NCBI GenBank assembly: GCA_035399865.1
Contig: DAOPJW010000004.1
Coordinates: 1 to 64,000, forward strand
Direction of reading: 5' to 3'
Length of the DNA stretch: 64,000 bases
From: UBA1547 sp035399865
GTDB lineage: Bacteria > Patescibacteriota > Saccharimonadia > Saccharimonadales > Saccharimonadaceae
Below the pieces are notes generated by a model, which was given only the letters and a program-made list of their open reading frames with translations, was not told the origin of the DNA and did not search any database. Made by a program: the position numbers and the translations under genes. Numbering within the stretch: position 1 is the first letter of the stretch; the number at the start of each line of letters is the position of its first letter. Positions 27,274 to 35,527 of the stretch are shown one piece after another.

Positions 27274-28098
27274 ATGACCAAAATAATGTTAGTTGAAGAT
27301 GACAAAAGCTTACGCGAGATTTACGGCGTTCGCTTATTAGCAGAAGGCTATGAAATAATATCAGCTGGTGACGGAGAAGAAGCCTTGGCTGTCGCTATAA
27401 AGGAGCACCCCGATTTAATCGTCAGTGATGTTATGATGCCAAAAATTAGCGGTTTTGATATGCTTGATATATTAAGAGCTACCCCAGAAACTCAAAACAT
27501 AAAAGTAATAATGATGACTGCGTTAAGTAGCGAAGATCAAAGAGCAAGAGGAGAAGCTTTGGGAGCCGACAGATATCTTGTTAAATCACAAGTTGGCATC
27601 GAAGATGTCGTAAGAACAATCCATGAGATTCTTAATGATATGCAAAAGCCAGAGAACAAACCAGCTCAAACATTTGGTGCTCCAGCTCCATCTGAAACAA
27701 CAATTACTCCAGAAGAACAACCAACTGAGCAAATAAATAGTGAGGCCGAAATGCCTCAAGAGCCATCAATGACAGTTACTCCTCAACAAGATATCCCAAA
27801 TTCTATAATTGCTCCAGTACCTGAGTCAACTTCAATTTCAATACCTAACACTCAACCTGTAAATACGTTTAACCAACCAGTACCTGACATTAATGAAATA
27901 CAGTCTCAACTTCCAAAACCAAGTATGCCATCTTATCCGACGACATCAGAAATTGAGGTAAATGCTTATACTCCTACCCCTGCACAAAATGAAACACCAT
28001 CAGTAAACCCCGAAATAGGCGAAGATATGTCAGACCGCTTAAATAAAGATTTTAAAGACGGTTCAGACACTAATCAAACTAAACACTTTGGAAATTAA
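27274..28098 (+). CDS. Response regulator with long Pro/Gln-rich tail
   Basis: The receiver (about residues 1-122) has the acidic pair ED8-D9, phospho-acceptor Asp52 (LIVSDVMMP) and Lys in DRYLVKSQ. It is followed by about 150 residues rich in Pro, Glu, Gln, Thr and Ser with no predicted domain and an acidic C-terminus. The receiver closely resembles the one at 61152-61553 (both have MMPKISGFD and LDILR.TPET). GGGGGG five bases before ATG 27274 decides this start over ATG 27262. The tail may be a protein-binding linker replacing a DNA-binding output. Confidence 0.88.
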   Translation: MTKIMLVEDDKSLREIYGVRLLAEGYEIISAGDGEEALAVAIKEHPDLIVSDVMMPKISGFDMLDILRATPETQNIKVIMMTALSSEDQRARGEALGADRYLVKSQVGIEDVVRTIHEILNDMQKPENKPAQTFGAPAPSETTITPEEQPTEQINSEAEMPQEPSMTVTPQQDIPNSIIAPVPESTSISIPNTQPVNTFNQPVPDINEIQSQLPKPSMPSYPTTSEIEVNAYTPTPAQNETPSVNPEIGEDMSDRLNKDFKDGSDTNQTKHFGN

Positions 28099-28126
28099 AT
28101 AAAAACATTCTGTTATACTAAACTTG

Positions 28127-28834
28127 ATGAAATCAAGCAGTGATGGCATACGCCTAAATAAATATCTAGCCTTTCAGATGGGGATGTCTCGTCGGGAAGC
28201 CGATATTCTTATTTCTAAAATGAAAGTTAGAGTGAACGGAGAAGTTGCAAATCTTGGAATGCAGATTAAGAAAAGTGATAAAATTACTATCAGTGGAAAA
28301 GAGCTTCCAACTGATTCGAAATTTGAATATTTGGCTTTGAATAAACCTGTCGGTTATGTATGTTCACGCAAAAACCAAGGAATAACACCGACAATCTATA
28401 GTCTATTACCCCCGAAGTTTCATCACTTAAAACCAGTCGGGCGATTAGATAAAAATAGTAGTGGGTTATTACTATTATCAAACGACGGTGATTTTGCATA
28501 TCAAATGACTCATCCAAAATTTTTTAAGACAAAAATATACAAGGTTCGACTAGATAAGGATTTACAACCACTTCATCAACAAATGATAAGTGATTATGGC
28601 ATCAATTTAGTCGATGGTATTAGTAAGTTGAATCTTGAACGTATGGGAGATAAGAACCGTAAGGATTGGATTATTACTATGCACGAGGGTAGAAATAGAC
28701 AAATAAGAAGGACTTTCGATTCGTTAGGCTATTCAGTTTTAAAGCTTCATCGAACAAATTTTGGTAATTATTCGTTGAGCGATATATTAAATGGCAAATA
28801 CAAAATACTTGATATTCGTCCTGTGATATATTAA
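28127..28834 (+). CDS. RsuA/RluB-family rRNA pseudouridine synthase
   Basis: The 235-residue protein has an N-terminal S4 RNA-binding domain (IRLNKYLAFQMGMSRREADI). The catalytic domain shows KPVGYVCSRKNQ and the active-site motif VGRLDKNSSGLLLL with the catalytic Asp, then MHEGRNRQIRRTF. It isomerises a uridine in rRNA; whether the target is in 16S or 23S RNA is not decidable here. ATG 28127 lies seven bases after TATACT, favouring it over the TTG at 28124. Confidence 0.9.
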   Translation: MKSSSDGIRLNKYLAFQMGMSRREADILISKMKVRVNGEVANLGMQIKKSDKITISGKELPTDSKFEYLALNKPVGYVCSRKNQGITPTIYSLLPPKFHHLKPVGRLDKNSSGLLLLSNDGDFAYQMTHPKFFKTKIYKVRLDKDLQPLHQQMISDYGINLVDGISKLNLERMGDKNRKDWIITMHEGRNRQIRRTFDSLGYSVLKLHRTNFGNYSLSDILNGKYKILDIRPVIY

Positions 28835-28912
28835 ATTTAATATCTTTATATAATCTTTATTTACAAAATAAATTCGCTTATCTTATTCTTATCTGTTATA
28901 ATTACCTTGAAT

Positions 28913-30244
28913 ATGGCTTCAAAACTACCAACAGTTGCGATTATAGGTCAAGCGAACGTCGGAAAAAGTTCGCTTTTTAACCGTTTAGTCCGTTCACAGC
29001 AAGCCATCGTGGCTCGAGAAGCTGGTACGACTCGAGATAATGTTCTTGGACGAGTAAAATACCGTGACCATAGTTTTTGGCTAGTAGATACAGCTGGATT
29101 GAAAGACCCTGAAGATGAATTTGAGTCAACAATTCAAGATCAAATTAATGAAGCGACAGAAATTGCTGACGTAATTTTAGTTGTTGTCGATAGCGTTAAA
29201 TACCCGAGCGATCAGGATAGAATAATTGCCAAAAAAGCTCTACGAAGCAAAAAACCAGTGTTTTTAATCGCAAACAAATGTGATTTAAAAGATAGTCTAC
29301 CAACGGAAGAATTTAGTCGACTTGGCATCAGTAAAATTATTCGTTGCAGTGCCGAGCATAACATTGGTACTGAGCAAATTCTTTCAAATATTATTCAAAA
29401 TATAAAAGCCAAAGACGAAGAATTGCCCGATAATATCATTAGAATATCATTAATTGGTCGTCCGAATGTTGGTAAAAGTTTTCTATTTAATACAATGGCC
29501 GGAAAACAACAAGCTATTGTTGCTAATGTCGCTGGGACAACCAGAGACGTTAACAGAGTTTCAATTAAATACAATGATTGTGATTTAGAAATTTTGGATA
29601 CGGCAGGTATGCGAAAACCTGGAAAACAAGAAGTAGGTGTTGAAAAGTTTAGCGTACTTAGAACATTACAAGCCATTGAAGAATCCGACATATGCTTATT
29701 ATTAATGGACGTTAATGAGCTAAATACTCAGCTAGACCAACGTATTGCTGGTATTATCGAAAAAATTGGTAAAGGTATAATAATTGTTGTCACTAAATGG
29801 GATAGTATTGAAGACAAAGACGGAAAAACTCGCGACAATTTAGCTTTGAAAATTGCTAACACTTTTGATTTTATTCCTTGGGCCCCCTTGATATTCACAA
29901 GTGCTGTTACTGGTCAAAATGTTACAAAGATTTTTGACATAATACTGGAAATTGATTTTAGACGAAAACAAAAAACCAAGACTAGAGTATTAAATGATAT
30001 GCTTCAATATATCATTCAGAAACAACCTCCAGCGGGATTAAAAAACACCCATCCAAAATTACGCTACATCGTACAAACAGATATAAACCCACCTTGGTTT
30101 GTAATTTACGGATCTAATTTAAAATATTTACATTGGAGTTACAAAAGATATATAGAACGACAGCTTCGTGAGACGTATAATTACAATGGTACACCTATAA
30201 AATTCAGCTTTCGCGATGAAAAACAGCACAAACTGGAGAAATAA
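28913..30244 (+). CDS. der: Ribosome-assembly GTPase Der (EngA)
   Basis: Tandem G domains are visible: GQANVGKSSLFN with DTAGLKDP and NKCD in the first, GRPNVGKSFLFN with DTAGMRKPG and TKWD in the second. A C-terminal KH-like domain follows (PPAGLKNTHPKLRYIVQTD). It binds the 50S subunit during assembly. The start is ATG 28913 (443 residues); TTG 28907 is possible. TATAAT is at 28897-28902. pth starts two bases after the stop. Confidence 0.95.
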   Translation: MASKLPTVAIIGQANVGKSSLFNRLVRSQQAIVAREAGTTRDNVLGRVKYRDHSFWLVDTAGLKDPEDEFESTIQDQINEATEIADVILVVVDSVKYPSDQDRIIAKKALRSKKPVFLIANKCDLKDSLPTEEFSRLGISKIIRCSAEHNIGTEQILSNIIQNIKAKDEELPDNIIRISLIGRPNVGKSFLFNTMAGKQQAIVANVAGTTRDVNRVSIKYNDCDLEILDTAGMRKPGKQEVGVEKFSVLRTLQAIEESDICLLLMDVNELNTQLDQRIAGIIEKIGKGIIIVVTKWDSIEDKDGKTRDNLALKIANTFDFIPWAPLIFTSAVTGQNVTKIFDIILEIDFRRKQKTKTRVLNDMLQYIIQKQPPAGLKNTHPKLRYIVQTDINPPWFVIYGSNLKYLHWSYKRYIERQLRETYNYNGTPIKFSFRDEKQHKLEK

Positions 30245-30246
30245 TC

Positions 30247-30813
30247 ATGAAAGTTATTTTTGCCCAAGGTAACCCTGGCATTAAATATTCAAAAACACGC
30301 CATAACACTGGTTTTATAATTTTAGACGATTTCGCCCAAAAAATGGGTATTAAATGGAAAAAACAACAAAAATTTAATTCCCTAATAGCCGAAACAAATA
30401 TATCCAACGAAAGAACACTATTAGTAAAACCAAATACTTTTTATAACGAAAGCGGAATATCTGCTAAAAAATTAATTGATTATTATAAACTTAAAACAAG
30501 CGAAGATTTTATCGTTATTCATGACGATCTTTCTCTAAATTTCGGCATCATAAGAATTCGAGAACGGGGCAGTGATGCAGGAAATAACGGGATTAAATCA
30601 TTGAATAAATATATAGGAGAAAATTTTGTCCGTATTCGCATTGGAATTTTAAATGACATCGTGAGTCGAAAAGATGATGCAACTTTTGTACTGGAAAATT
30701 TTAATTCGTTAGAATATAAACAACTTAAGGAAAATATTATTCCGATTGTAATTAAACATATAGAACATTTTTGCAATGGTAATATTAGTATCACTAGTGA
30801 CAAAACAAATTAA
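30247..30813 (+). CDS. pth: Peptidyl-tRNA hydrolase
   Basis: The 188-residue protein has the Pth fold landmarks: FAQGNPGIKYSKTRHNTGF with the catalytic His, VKPNTFYNESG with the conserved Asn, and VIHDDLSLNFGIIRIR followed by GNNGIKS. It releases tRNA from prematurely dropped peptidyl-tRNAs. It is two bases downstream of der, so co-transcribed. The transcript converges with a minus-strand structured RNA whose terminator hairpin begins just after this stop codon. Confidence 0.95.
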   Translation: MKVIFAQGNPGIKYSKTRHNTGFIILDDFAQKMGIKWKKQQKFNSLIAETNISNERTLLVKPNTFYNESGISAKKLIDYYKLKTSEDFIVIHDDLSLNFGIIRIRERGSDAGNNGIKSLNKYIGENFVRIRIGILNDIVSRKDDATFVLENFNSLEYKQLKENIIPIVIKHIEHFCNGNISITSDKTN

Positions 30814-30837
30814 AATACCCCGCATTAAGCAGGGTAT
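30811..30837 (-). terminator. Terminator of the 428-nt RNA
   Basis: On the minus strand ATACCCTGC and GCGGGGTAT pair (one G-U wobble) followed by TTTTA. On the plus strand the same site would have a C-A mismatch and no T-run, so it serves the minus strand. Confidence 0.75.
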
Positions 30838-31238
30838 GGCACAAGAGCATTAGAAACTGGCGAATCTGTCTTGATATCAAGAACTTGCGAACACCAGTTC
30901 TAAAACATCTTGTGCCTTATAACCAGACGAGAAACCATCAATCTCTTTCGGTTATAAAAATATGAAGTAGCTAAGGTGGGCGAATCGAGGCGACCGAAGC
31001 GAATGTTTCAATCTTAAAACATCGTTCGAACAGACTAGGTATATTAATTCGTTTTTGACTCCAGACAACTAATAAATATTTATCTATTTCGCCGTGAAAT
31101 ATACTAATGAAATAGTAGGTATAGCGAAATAAGATTGAAAAATAGTTGTGATGGTTCCGAAGTATAAAAAAACGAAGAAACATCACTCCACCCCCCTTCT
31201 TAAAATACTTGTACGTTAACTTAAAGCTACGTACAGTA
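30811..31238 (-). ncRNA. Candidate structured RNA of about 428 nt, class unknown
   Basis: The unit runs from a good minus-strand promoter (31245-31273) to an intrinsic terminator (30811-30837). Between them are long helices. The 5' hairpin is TGTACGT/ACGTACA. GTGATG pairs with CATCAC. TTTCAATCTT pairs with AAGATTGAAA, enclosing ATTTCGC/GCGAAAT and TACTA/TAGTA. Then come TTATAACC/GGTTATAA, and GGCACAAGA/TCTTGTGCC enclosing a further long stem. Length suits RNase P RNA or tmRNA, but I find neither the RNase P core (GAGGAAAGTCC) nor a tmRNA tRNA-like end or tag. An in-frame ORF here (70-112 codons) lacks protein-like composition and cuts through the helices. Confidence 0.6.
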
Positions 31239-31244
31239 AATAAC

Positions 31245-31273
31245 AAGATAGCAAACAATTCCAACTCATTCAA
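31245..31273 (-). promoter_or_regulatory. Promoter of the 428-nt RNA
   Basis: On the minus strand TTGAAT (31268-31273), 17-bp spacer, TATCTT (31245-31250) with an extended TGC. The start is predicted near 31238, right at the first hairpin. Confidence 0.6.
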
Positions 31274-31325
31274 GCATGAGCAATTAGAATCTTTTACTAA
31301 CCCAAGCAAACGAGCTAAAAATATA

Positions 31326-31350
31326 GAAAAAACCTCCCAAAAGGGAGGTT
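31326..31350 (-). terminator. Rho-independent terminator of the small membrane-protein gene
   Basis: On the minus strand AACCTCCC, loop TTTT, GGGAGGTT, then a T-run. It ends the transcript of the gene at 31385-31681. Confidence 0.9.
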
Positions 31351-31384
31351 GAGGAGTAAGATTATCCTGTTTTTTAAACCATCA

Positions 31385-31681
31385 TTATACTGATGATTTT
31401 CTATTTACCCAAGTTTGAAAACCGCCTACAATGATCATTGATAGACCAACTAATAATGCAATAATCATAATTGGAAACAACATATTACCACCATTGAATG
31501 AAAAGATTATCTCGTTAAGGTTATAACAAAATCGAAACGACAATGTTAAGAGAGTAACCGCAATTCCCATTATAAACATCCTGTCATGTTTGGTTTTATT
31601 ACTAAATAGAAAAAATAATGCGGTGATAGCCAATATTAACAATGAAAATTCGGACATCTTATCAAACGTGAATAGTGACAA
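31385..31681 (-). CDS. Small three-helix membrane protein, about 98 aa
   Basis: Unrecognised protein with three hydrophobic segments (FSLLILAITALFFLFS, FIMGIAVTLLTLSF and MLFPIMIIALLVGLSMIIVGGF) and a basic C-terminus. TTG 31681 has AAGGGG about ten bases upstream; ATG 31657 is the alternative and would give 90 residues. It is a monocistronic unit with a near-consensus promoter and a strong terminator, lying between two structured-RNA genes on the same strand. Confidence 0.65.
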   Translation of the reverse strand: MSLFTFDKMSEFSLLILAITALFFLFSNKTKHDRMFIMGIAVTLLTLSFRFCYNLNEIIFSFNGGNMLFPIMIIALLVGLSMIIVGGFQTWVNRKSSV

Positions 31682-31733
31682 TAGATAACAACCCCTTTGA
31701 AAGTACTCACACTATAAATAATGTGGTATCTAT

Positions 31734-31762
31734 ATTATAGCATTTTTATAGTTTTTAGTCAA
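31734..31762 (-). promoter_or_regulatory. Near-consensus promoter of the small membrane-protein gene
   Basis: On the minus strand TTGACT (31757-31762), 17-bp spacer ending TGC, TATAAT (31734-31739). It lies directly downstream of the terminator of the upstream RNA gene. Confidence 0.85.
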
Positions 31763-31768
31763 TGCAAT

Positions 31769-31807
31769 AAAAAACACCCACAGTAAGGGTGGGCATCACT
31801 GTGGGTG
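31769..31807 (-). terminator. Terminator of the 251-nt RNA
   Basis: On the minus strand CACCCACAGT pairs with ACTGTGGGTG, followed by TTTTTT. Confidence 0.92.
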
Positions 31808-32019
31808 CATTTTACCCTTTAACCCACCCAGAGGGTAGCTAGGCAAAATCTCGAAATCTCGCAGATGCCTGCTGGTTAAAGGGGTTAGTATACACGTAAT
31901 GCTTTAGATCGCCTTAAGCGTGGAGGGTATTCATACTTAAAACACATTACATGTAACCTAACATAAATGTTAAAATAGGGGGTATAAGGTGCTTGGTATA
32001 CTAATTAGTATAACCAACT
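31769..32019 (-). ncRNA. Candidate structured RNA of about 251 nt, class unknown
   Basis: Promoter TTGACT-N17-TAATAT (32026-32054) starts a minus-strand transcript ending at a textbook terminator (31769-31807). The RNA begins with a hairpin (TTGGT, bulged T, ATACTA / TAGTAT, ACCAA). GGTTA-CATGTAATG pairs with CATTACGTG...TAACC, and CCCTTTAACC pairs perfectly with GGTTAAAGGG (31874-31883 with 31815-31824) around an AGGCA/TGCCT sub-stem. No start codon with a Shine-Dalgarno opens a convincing ORF. It lacks the SRP helix-8 motif, RNase P core, tmRNA ends and a tRNA-like T-loop; 6S RNA is unlikely because the ends do not pair. Confidence 0.7.
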
Positions 32020-32025
32020 GTTACA

Positions 32026-32054
32026 ATATTAGCACTTATTTGACATTTAGTCAA
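32026..32054 (-). promoter_or_regulatory. Promoter of the 251-nt RNA
   Basis: On the minus strand TTGACT (32049-32054), 17 bp, TAATAT (32026-32031). It is divergent from dprA, whose ATG is 21 bp away. Confidence 0.8.
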
Positions 32055-32074
32055 TACTTTTTGAAACAATTACT

Positions 32075-32932
32075 ATGAAAATCAATATAATTTCACCTCA
32101 AGAACATAATTTCACACAGATTATATCGAATATTGAACAATGTCCAAAAAAGTTGTATTTTATTGGAAAATTACCAGAAAGTAGAGCACCAACAATTGCT
32201 ATAGTTGGCTCCCGTAAACCAACTACATACGGCAAAGAAGTAACATATAAATTCGCTAGTGAACTTGCTAAGTATGGTTTTGTAATAGTCAGTGGCTTGG
32301 CAGTTGGGGTTGATAGTATTGCTCATAAAGCCACTTTAGAAGCTGGAGGAATTACTGTCGCAATCTTAGCTAATGGATTAAATACTATTTACCCAGCTTC
32401 AAATAGAAATCTTGCTAATAATATAGTAGCTAACGGCGGTGCAATTATAAGTGAGTATGAACCAAATACACCAGCCAGAGATTTCCAATTTTTAGCGAGA
32501 AACCGAATAGTCAGTGGCTTGTCTGACGCCATATTAGTGACAGAGGCAGCTGTCCGTAGCGGAACTCTTTCGACTGTGGCTCACGCTATAGAACAAGGTC
32601 GTGAAGTCTTTGTCGTACCAGGAAACATTACTAGTCCGCTGTCAGCTGGATGTAATAATTTAATTAAACAGGGTGCTTACCCAGTTACCGAAGTGGACGA
32701 TATTATAAACGTTGTCGCTCCTGAGATGCTAAAAAAACAATCGGTCCTCCCTTTAGGATCAACTCCTAAAGAATCGAAAATAATAGACTTAATACAATCA
32801 GGTATAAGAGATGGAGACGAATTACAAATTAAATCCGGCCTAGAAGTAAGTGAATTTTCTCAAACAATGACGATAATGGAAATCAACGGTATTATCAGGG
32901 CACTTGGAGGTAATCAATGGGTAATAAAATAG
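32075..32932 (+). CDS. dprA: DNA-processing protein DprA
   Basis: The 285-residue protein has the DprA Rossmann-like domain: IAIVGSRKPTTYGKEV, VIVSGLAVGVDSIAHKATL, TIYPASNRNLA, GAIISEY and ARNRIVSGLSDAILVTEA. A short winged-helix-like C-terminus follows. The usual N-terminal SAM domain is absent. DprA loads RecA on incoming single-stranded DNA during natural transformation. Together with the prepilin-like protein at the window start it hints at competence, but no ComEC-type gene is present here. topA follows on the same strand. Confidence 0.93.
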   Translation: MKINIISPQEHNFTQIISNIEQCPKKLYFIGKLPESRAPTIAIVGSRKPTTYGKEVTYKFASELAKYGFVIVSGLAVGVDSIAHKATLEAGGITVAILANGLNTIYPASNRNLANNIVANGGAIISEYEPNTPARDFQFLARNRIVSGLSDAILVTEAAVRSGTLSTVAHAIEQGREVFVVPGNITSPLSAGCNNLIKQGAYPVTEVDDIINVVAPEMLKKQSVLPLGSTPKESKIIDLIQSGIRDGDELQIKSGLEVSEFSQTMTIMEINGIIRALGGNQWVIK

Positions 32933-33026
32933 ACCATTTTCAAAAAGTTATAGTTTACAAATCAGAATAATTTGCGTAGTATAAAAAACTGTGTTTAGCT
33001 TGTTAGACAATAAACATTAGTAAATT

Positions 33027-35372
33027 ATGAGTAAAAATCTAGTAATAGTGGAATCTCCAGCTAAAGCCAAAACTATTGAAAAATATCTTGGCAAAAATTT
33101 TAAAGTTCTATCAAGTATCGGACATATCCGTTCGATTGCAAAAAAATCCGCTAATGACAAACCGCCTATAGACATAAGTAACGGTTATGAAACAATTTTT
33201 GAAATTGACCCAGAAAAGAAAAAAGTAATTAGTGAACTAAAAAAAGCTACTAAAATTGCAGATACTGTATGGCTTGCAACAGACGAAGACCGAGAAGGAG
33301 AAGCCATTGCTTGGCATCTTGCTGAAGTTTTGAAACTTGATATAAATAAGACTAAAAGGATTGTCTTTCACGAAATTACAAAAAGTGCCATTGATGAAGC
33401 TGTAAAAAACCCCCGTACAATTAACATGGACTTAGTTCAGGCACAACAAGCCAGACAAATTTTAGATAGATTAGTTGGGTTTGAATTATCTCCAGTGGTA
33501 TGGAAAAAGGTACCAGGTGGAAAATCGGCCGGGCGAGTTCAATCGCCAGCAGTAAGATTACTTGTAGAAAAGGAAAGAGAAATTGAAAAGTTCAACTCTT
33601 CATCTTATTACAAGATCACTGCTGAATTTAAATTTGAAAAAGAAATAATTCAGGCCGAGCTATCCGAGAAACTTAACAGTGAAGATGAGGCTTATTCTTT
33701 CTTAAATAGCATACTAAATAAAGAGTTTAAAGTTTCTAAAGTAACAAAGAGTCCTTCAACAAGAAATCCATCAGCACCATTTACGACTAGTACTCTACAA
33801 CAAGAAGCAAATAGTCGTTTAGGTTTCAGTGCAAAAGCTACGATGTCTAGTGCCCAAAAGCTATACCAAGACGGAAAAATTACTTATATGCGTACTGACT
33901 CGGTGAACTTATCTAACCAAGCATTGGCAATGATATCAGGATACGTCAAAGAAAATTTTGGTGAAAAATATTATCAGATTCGGAAATATCGTACGAAAAG
34001 TGCTAATGCTCAAGAAGCTCATGAAGCAATTAGACCGACTGATATCAAACTTGAAATTGTCTCAAGTAATGAATACGAACAAAAAATATATGATTTAATT
34101 CGTAGACGTACTATCGCTAGCCAAATGGCATCCGCAGAATTACAAAAAACTAACGTTGTTATTGATATTTTTTCAAACAAAAATATTGATTTAGAAATGT
34201 TCAAAGAAAAAAATCTATATTTTGAAGCCAAGGGTGAAACTGTCATCTTCGATGGTTTTTTGAAAATATACGGTTCCAGCAAAAAAGAGCAGTCATTGAT
34301 TCCATCCGTTAAAGACAATGACATTTTATATCTTAAAAACGTTAATGCTCATCAGTCATTTACTCGACCTCCAGCTAGATATACTGAGGGTAGTTTAGTA
34401 AAAAAACTCGAAGAATTAGGTATCGGTCGACCCTCAACATATGCGACTATTCTTAATACTATCCAAATGAGAGGTTATGCTAAAAAAGGCGAGGACGAAG
34501 GTAATATTCGTGATGTTATTAGCTTGAATCTCAAGAACAACTCCATTATGCGAGAAATTATTCAAGAAAAATATGGATCGAATCGAGGAAAATTGATGCC
34601 GACACCGACCGGAGAAGTTGTAAGTGATTTTCTTGTTGGATATTTTGATAAAATAGTCGACTACGGTTTTACGGCGAAGGTTGAGGCTGATTTTGACAAA
34701 ATTGCTATTGGTTCACTTGCTAGAAATTTAATGTTGGACAGTTTTTATAAACCATTCCATAAATTAATCGAGAAATCTGACAAGATTGACAGAAGCACCG
34801 TAGCAAAAGCCCGAGAAATTGGAATCGACCCTGATAGTAATAAACCTATTTTTGCAAGATTTGGTAGATTTGGACCAATGTTGCAGATGGGCACAAGTGA
34901 AAATAAAGATGAAAAGCCACGTTTTGCTCCAATGCCAATAGGTAAAAAAATTGAGACAGTAACACTTGATGAGGCGTTATATGCTTTCAAGCTTCCAAGA
35001 TTAATCGGACAAACCGAAGATGAAAAAGATATATTTGCGAACATCGGACGTTTTGGACCTTATATACAAGTCGAAAAAATGTTTGTAAGTATTAAGCCGT
35101 TCGATCCATATAATATTACCCTAGAGGAATCATTAAATTTATATAAAGACAAGTTAAAATCGGAGGCAGAAAAAAATATCGCTGATTTTGGCAACGGTAT
35201 AAAAATTCTAAAAGGTAGATTTGGTCCATATATTACAAACGGCAACAAAAATGTCAAAATTCCAAAAGAGATAGACCCTACTAATATCGATCTGGAAAAA
35301 GCTAAAGAAATAATAGAATCATCCAAGTCAACAAAAAAACGACGTATTCCAAGAAGAATAAAAAATAAATAG
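33027..35372 (+). CDS. topA: DNA topoisomerase I
   Basis: The 781-residue type IA topoisomerase has the N-terminal Toprim domain (LVIVESPAKAKTIEKYLG and TDEDREGEAIAWHL) and the active-site Tyr287 in ITYMRTDSVNLS. The HEAIRPT and EELGIGRPSTYATI signatures follow. The C-terminus carries three FGRFGP-type repeats (about 608, 672 and 730) and a basic tail (KKRRIPRRIKNK). The Cys4 zinc fingers of Escherichia coli TopA are absent. It relaxes negative supercoils. Confidence 0.95.
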   Translation: MSKNLVIVESPAKAKTIEKYLGKNFKVLSSIGHIRSIAKKSANDKPPIDISNGYETIFEIDPEKKKVISELKKATKIADTVWLATDEDREGEAIAWHLAEVLKLDINKTKRIVFHEITKSAIDEAVKNPRTINMDLVQAQQARQILDRLVGFELSPVVWKKVPGGKSAGRVQSPAVRLLVEKEREIEKFNSSSYYKITAEFKFEKEIIQAELSEKLNSEDEAYSFLNSILNKEFKVSKVTKSPSTRNPSAPFTTSTLQQEANSRLGFSAKATMSSAQKLYQDGKITYMRTDSVNLSNQALAMISGYVKENFGEKYYQIRKYRTKSANAQEAHEAIRPTDIKLEIVSSNEYEQKIYDLIRRRTIASQMASAELQKTNVVIDIFSNKNIDLEMFKEKNLYFEAKGETVIFDGFLKIYGSSKKEQSLIPSVKDNDILYLKNVNAHQSFTRPPARYTEGSLVKKLEELGIGRPSTYATILNTIQMRGYAKKGEDEGNIRDVISLNLKNNSIMREIIQEKYGSNRGKLMPTPTGEVVSDFLVGYFDKIVDYGFTAKVEADFDKIAIGSLARNLMLDSFYKPFHKLIEKSDKIDRSTVAKAREIGIDPDSNKPIFARFGRFGPMLQMGTSENKDEKPRFAPMPIGKKIETVTLDEALYAFKLPRLIGQTEDEKDIFANIGRFGPYIQVEKMFVSIKPFDPYNITLEESLNLYKDKLKSEAEKNIADFGNGIKILKGRFGPYITNGNKNVKIPKEIDPTNIDLEKAKEIIESSKSTKKRRIPRRIKNK

Positions 35373-35445
35373 GTATAAAAATTTCATACCACTATTTACA
35401 CAAAGTGTCTATTTAGTGCTATAATGAAACCAGTATGCAAATAAC

Positions 35446-35474
35446 TTGACATTATAAAAATAATCTTTTATACT
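35446..35474 (+). promoter_or_regulatory. Consensus promoter of the sigma-like regulator
   Basis: TTGACA (35446-35451), 17-bp spacer, TATACT (35469-35474). Predicted leader is about 47 nt. Confidence 0.8.
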
Positions 35475-35527
35475 ATAAATAATACTAATATCGGTAATTC
35501 CAAAGTGGGCGGAAAGAATAGTGAAAA

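Noticed and set aside
30811..31238. tmRNA or RNase P RNA identity
   Set aside because: Neither tRNA-like ends and tag ORF nor the conserved RNase P core could be found; left unassigned.
30971..31309. Minus-strand ORF of 112 codons
   Set aside because: Composition is not protein-like, its upstream part lies beyond the promoter, and it cuts through long RNA helices.
31769..32019. SRP RNA or 6S RNA identity
   Set aside because: No GGAA helix-8 motif, and the 5' and 3' ends do not form a closing rod.
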